This document shows, in pieces, positions 8,669 to 10,896 of a stretch of DNA of 10,896 bases. The first letter of the stretch is position 1. Each line of letters starts with the position of its first letter. A program made the translations under genes and the position numbers. This stretch comes from Actinomycetes bacterium (GTDB taxonomy: Bacteria; Actinomycetota; Actinomycetes; Actinomycetales; Cellulomonadaceae), in the NCBI GenBank assembly GCA_023388235.1, contig JAEWGQ010000020.1, positions 1 to 10,896 of the forward strand, read 5' to 3'. The notes beneath the pieces were generated by a model. The model saw only the letters and a program-made list of their open reading frames with translations, was not told the DNA's origin and did no database searches.

Positions 8669-8774
8669 GCGACCTCGTTCGGGCGGCTCGGGAGGCGCGC
8701 GGCGGTGGGCGCTGGCGGACGGGTGCCCCGTTCGTGTTGAATCGCGGCACAACTGACCAGGGAGACTACTCCGC
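8669..8774. promoter_or_regulatory. Divergent promoter/operator region between the exporter and the GntR regulator
   Basis: This 106-bp gap must carry promoters for both divergent genes. The part next to the regulator (8731-8770) is clearly less GC-rich than its surroundings. It contains TTGAAT (8737-8742), a possible -35 for the regulator, and a small dyad GTTG-N10-CAAC (8736-8753). On the minus strand TAGTCT (8768-8763) is a possible -10 for the transporter. AGGGAG at 8759-8764 is the ribosome binding site of the regulator. Which dyad is the operator cannot be decided from one sequence. Confidence 0.4.
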
Positions 8775-9425
8775 ATGACGCGACGCACCGGCCTCATCGA
8801 CGCGACGGTGGCCCGGCTCCGGGCCCGGATCACGTCCGGCGACTGGCCGGTCGGCACCCGCATCCCGCCCGAGCCGGCGCTCGTCGAGCTGCTGGGCGTC
8901 GGCCGGAACACCGTCCGGGAGGCCGTGCAGTCGCTGGTGCACGCCGGCCTGGTCGAGCGGCGGCAGGGGTCGGGCACCTACGTGCTGTCCGCCTCCGAGC
9001 TCGCGGTCAGCATGAGCCGCCAGATCGCGGACGCCCGGCAGCGCGACGTCATCGAGGTCCGCCGCAGTCTCGAGGTCGAGGCCGCCCGGCTCGCCGCGCG
9101 CCGCCGCACCACCGCCGACGTCGCGACCATGACCACGCTGCGCGACGAGCGCGCCGAGGCGTACCGCTCCGGCCAGCTCGACCGGATGGTCGACGCCGAC
9201 CTCGCCCTGCACCGCGCGATCGCCCGCGCCGCCCGCAACCCGGTGCTCCTGTCGCTGTACGAGAACCTCATCGACGCGGTCACCGACAACATCCGGTTCA
9301 ACTTCGCGCACCTGCAGGACGGCGACAACCACGACGGCCTCGTCGAGGCGATCGCGGCCGGCGACGACACCCGCGCCGTCGACGAGACCACCACGTACCT
9401 GTCCGGGCTGCTCGGCGAGGACTGA
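8775..9425 (+). CDS. GntR-family regulator, FadR subfamily (FCD domain)
   Basis: A 216-residue transcription factor. Residues about 7-70 form the winged helix-turn-helix of the GntR family: ITSGDWPVGTRIPPEPALVELL, here in two parts, leads into the recognition helix GRNTVREAVQSLV (43-55) and the wing RRQGSGTYV (62-70). Residues about 91-212 are an all-helical FCD ligand-binding domain (DVIEVRRSLEVEAARLAARR; ADLALHRAI; ARNPVLLSLYE). Of the metal-binding positions usual in FCD proteins, D142, H146 and H186 are present, while the expected last His appears to be Tyr208. ATG 8775 is preceded by AGGGAG ten bases upstream. It is divergent from the CynX/NimT-like exporter and most likely regulates it and itself; the effector is unknown. 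A weak 5-bp stem (9444-9448 with 9459-9463) is all that resembles a terminator after it. Confidence 0.9.
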   Translation: MTRRTGLIDATVARLRARITSGDWPVGTRIPPEPALVELLGVGRNTVREAVQSLVHAGLVERRQGSGTYVLSASELAVSMSRQIADARQRDVIEVRRSLEVEAARLAARRRTTADVATMTTLRDERAEAYRSGQLDRMVDADLALHRAIARAARNPVLLSLYENLIDAVTDNIRFNFAHLQDGDNHDGLVEAIAAGDDTRAVDETTTYLSGLLGED

Positions 9426-9474
9426 CGGCGCGGGCCGCCCGGCGCGGTCTGCTCGGCGACCGCCGCGGGCCTGG

Positions 9475-9480
9475 TAGTCT
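9475..9480 (+). promoter_or_regulatory. -10 element of the tRNA-Arg promoter
   Basis: TGG followed by TAGTCT (9472-9480) is an extended -10 element 33 bp before the tRNA. The TAGnCT form is common at actinobacterial stable-RNA promoters. The -35 region (around 9450-9457) is not recognisable. The predicted start point is near 9487, leaving a short 5' leader removed by RNase P. Confidence 0.5.
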
Positions 9481-9513
9481 CGTGCACCGCCCGGTCCTCG
9501 CGGCCGGCGCAGC

Positions 9514-9586
9514 GCCCTCGTAGCTCAGTGGATAGAGCGTCTGCCTCCGGAGCAGAAGGTCGTAGGTTCGAATCCTATCGAGGGCA
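9514..9586 (+). tRNA. tRNA-Arg, anticodon CCG
   Basis: The 73 bases fold into a full cloverleaf. The 7-bp acceptor stem is GCCCTCG/CGAGGGC, the D stem GCTC/GAGC with loop AGTGGATA, the anticodon stem TCTGC/GCAGA with loop CTCCGGA, the variable region AGGTC, and the T arm GTAGG-TTCGAAT-CCTAT with one G-U pair. The anticodon CCG (9547-9549) reads the Arg codon CGG, much used in this GC-rich genome. The discriminator is A, and the 3' CCA is not encoded. The cognate synthetase gene argS lies about 2.2 kb away, beyond the regulator/exporter pair. Confidence 0.97.
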
Positions 9587-9595
9587 CGCAGCACG

Positions 9596-9623
9596 AGGCC
9601 CGGCACCCGCGGATGCCGGGCCT
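9596..9623 (+). terminator. Terminator hairpin after tRNA-Arg
   Basis: AGGCCCGGCA (9596-9605) and TGCCGGGCCT (9614-9623) form a perfect 10-bp stem with an 8-nt loop, ten bases after the tRNA end. It is followed by TCGTCGT rather than a pure T run. Position and stability make it the probable terminator of the tRNA transcript. Confidence 0.7.
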
Positions 9624-9626
9624 TCG

Positions 9627-9668
9627 TCGTGCCGGGACCCGCTCGTGCCGGGACCCGCTCGTGCCGGG
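9627..9668. repeat. 16-bp tandem repeat, 2.6 copies
   Basis: TCGTGCCGGGACCCGC occurs perfectly at 9627-9642 and 9643-9658, and its first ten bases recur at 9659-9668. The core TGCCGGG also matches the right arm of the preceding terminator hairpin, which suggests the tract grew by slippage from that sequence. No coding sequence covers it. Confidence 0.85.
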
Positions 9669-9691
9669 CGCCCCGCCGCGCCGGCGCCCGG
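9664..9691. other. Second hairpin between tRNA-Arg and the right-end transporter
   Basis: CCGGGCGCC (9664-9672) pairs perfectly with GGCGCCCGG (9683-9691) around a 10-nt loop. There is no T tract on either strand. It may back up the tRNA terminator or be a leader structure of the downstream transporter. A weak -10-like CAGGAT lies at 9709-9714, the only promoter hint for that gene. Confidence 0.4.
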
Positions 9692-9782
9692 GCCGGGCCG
9701 GCGACCGGCAGGATGTGAGCGCGCACACCCGCGCGCACCGCCGCCCGCCCCGCGCCACCCGTCCCACCCGGAGGACCCGCCC

Positions 9783-10896
9783 GTGCCCGACTACGCCGCC
9801 ACCCGGCGCGCCAGCTACGCCGCGTACGTCGTGCAGGCGATCGTCAACAACCTGGCGCCGCTGCTGTTCATCGTGTTCCACACCCGGTTCGACCTGCCGG
9901 TGGCGCAGCTCGGCGGGCTGGCCGCCCTGAACTTCGGCGTGCAGCTGCTGACGGACCTCGCGGCGATGAGGGTCGTGGACCGGATCGGCTACCGCCGGCC
10001 GCTGGTGCTGGCGCACGCGCTCGCCGCGCTCGGCCTGGTGCTGCTGGCCGTGCTGCCGGGCGTGACGCCGGACCCGTTCCTCGGGCTGTGCGCGGCGGTC
10101 GTCGTCTACGGCGTCGGCGGCGGGCTGCTGGAGGTGCTGGTCAGCCCGGTGGTCGAGCACCTGCCCTCGCCGCAGGAGCACAAGGCCGCGGGCATGGCCC
10201 TGCTGCACTCGTTCTACTGCTGGGGCCAGCTGGCCGTGGTGGTGGGGACGACGGCGCTGCTCGCGGTCCTGGGGACGGACCTGTGGCCGGTGCTGCCGGT
10301 GCTGTGGGCGGCGGTCCCGCTGGTGAACCTCGTGGTGCTGCTGCGCGTGCCGATGCCGCCGACCGTCGCGGAGGAGGACCGCACGTCGCTGCGGTCGCTG
10401 GTCGGCACGCCGCTGTTCCTGGCGGCGCTCGTGCTGATGATGACCGGCGGTGCGGCGGAGCTGACGATGTCGCAGTGGTCGTCGTTCTTCGCCGAGCAGG
10501 GCGCGGGCGCCGGCAAGGAGGTCGGCGACCTGCTGGGGCCGGGGCTGTTCGCGCTGCTCATGGGCCTGGGCCGCTTCGCGTACGGGCTGTGGGGGCGGCG
10601 GGTCTCCCTGCGGGTCGTGCTGGTGGCGTCCAGCGCGGCGGCGGCGGTCTGCTACGTCGTCGCCGCCACCGCGAGCACGCCGGCGGTCAGCCTGCTGGCG
10701 TGCGCGCTGTGCGGGCTGTCCGTGAGCCTGCTCTGGCCCGGGACGTTCTCGCTGACGGCGGCGCGGTTCCCCCTCGGCGGCGCGGCGATGTTCGCGCTGC
10801 TGGCCCTCGCGGGCGACGCCGGCGGCACCCTCGGCCCGTGGAGCGCCGGGCTGCTCGCGGCCGCGGCGGACGGGCCGCTGGCGGGGCTCGCGGACG
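9783..10896 (+). CDS. MFS transporter, 3' end outside the window
   Basis: The first 371 codons of a major facilitator superfamily permease are present with no stop before the right edge. About ten to eleven hydrophobic segments can be seen, with an acidic/basic cytoplasmic loop at about residues 188-205 between the two halves. VVDRIGYRRPLVLAHAL (64-80) is the MFS loop 2-3 motif. VYGVGGGLLEVLVSPVVEHLP (108-128) and LLHSFYCWGQ (140-149) recall a family of uncharacterised bacterial MFS proteins often compared with FucP-type sugar permeases. The start is GTG 9783, preceded by GGAGG with eight-base spacing. It does not resemble the CynX/NimT-like transporter on the other strand, and nothing nearby indicates its substrate. 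Confidence 0.85.
   Translation, partial: MPDYAATRRASYAAYVVQAIVNNLAPLLFIVFHTRFDLPVAQLGGLAALNFGVQLLTDLAAMRVVDRIGYRRPLVLAHALAALGLVLLAVLPGVTPDPFLGLCAAVVVYGVGGGLLEVLVSPVVEHLPSPQEHKAAGMALLHSFYCWGQLAVVVGTTALLAVLGTDLWPVLPVLWAAVPLVNLVVLLRVPMPPTVAEEDRTSLRSLVGTPLFLAALVLMMTGGAAELTMSQWSSFFAEQGAGAGKEVGDLLGPGLFALLMGLGRFAYGLWGRRVSLRVVLVASSAAAAVCYVVAATASTPAVSLLACALCGLSVSLLWPGTFSLTAARFPLGGAAMFALLALAGDAGGTLGPWSAGLLAAAADGPLAGLAD

Noticed and set aside
8669-8977. N-terminal extension of the CynX/NimT-like transporter up to 8977.
   Set aside because: It would overlap the regulator gene on the other strand, lacks hydrophobic or conserved sequence, and the ATG at 8668 has a good ribosome binding site.
9627-9668. 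The 16-bp repeats as a CRISPR array.
   Set aside because: Units are directly adjacent with no spacers, too short, and no cas gene is present.
9514-9700. tRNA-Arg as an attachment site for an integrated element.
   Set aside because: No second copy of the tRNA 3' end, no integrase gene and no phage-like gene are visible in the window.
9298-10208. Minus-strand frames containing the peptides RIRTYDLLLRRQ and GFEPTTFCSGG.
   Set aside because: These are the well-known false proteins read from the antisense strand of a tRNA gene; here they come from the tRNA-Arg at 9514-9586.

Overview
The window comes from a very GC-rich bacterium, almost certainly an actinomycete. Codons end almost always in G or C, GTG starts are frequent, and the gene order argS-lysA-hom-thrC-thrB-rho is the classical actinobacterial aspartate-family cluster. 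The protein sequences look like Cellulomonadaceae or close relatives, but that placement is an impression from the sequence, not a search result.

Positions 1-7341 are all on the minus strand, so transcription runs from right to left: argS (arginyl-tRNA synthetase), lysA (diaminopimelate decarboxylase), a 232-bp gap, hom (homoserine dehydrogenase), thrC (threonine synthase), thrB (homoserine kinase), a 290-bp gap, then the N-terminal part of rho (transcription termination factor), which runs off the left edge. argS/lysA overlap by 4 bp and hom/thrC by 1 bp, and thrC/thrB are 8 bp apart. This indicates two translationally coupled groups, argS-lysA and hom-thrC-thrB. LysA makes lysine from meso-diaminopimelate; Hom, ThrB and ThrC carry aspartate semialdehyde to threonine.

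Upstream of argS lies a divergent pair: a CynX/NimT-type MFS exporter (7400-8668, minus) and a FadR-type GntR regulator (8775-9425, plus). They share a 106-bp intergenic region that probably holds both promoters and an operator. Next come a tRNA-Arg gene with anticodon CCG (9514-9586, plus), a strong stem-loop terminator, 2.6 copies of a 16-bp tandem repeat, a second hairpin, and a second, unrelated MFS transporter that starts at GTG 9783 and runs off the right edge.

Most of the window is ordinary conserved housekeeping DNA. I found no sign of a new enzymatic or defence system, no CRISPR array, no insertion sequence and no prophage. The points worth a second look are regulatory or organisational: a probable leaderless argS promoter, a repeated GGCGCC motif around the rho promoter with a long structured leader, a seven-codon mini-ORF whose stop overlaps the hom start, the regulator/exporter pair sitting between tRNA-Arg and argS, and the repeat/hairpin tract after the tRNA.
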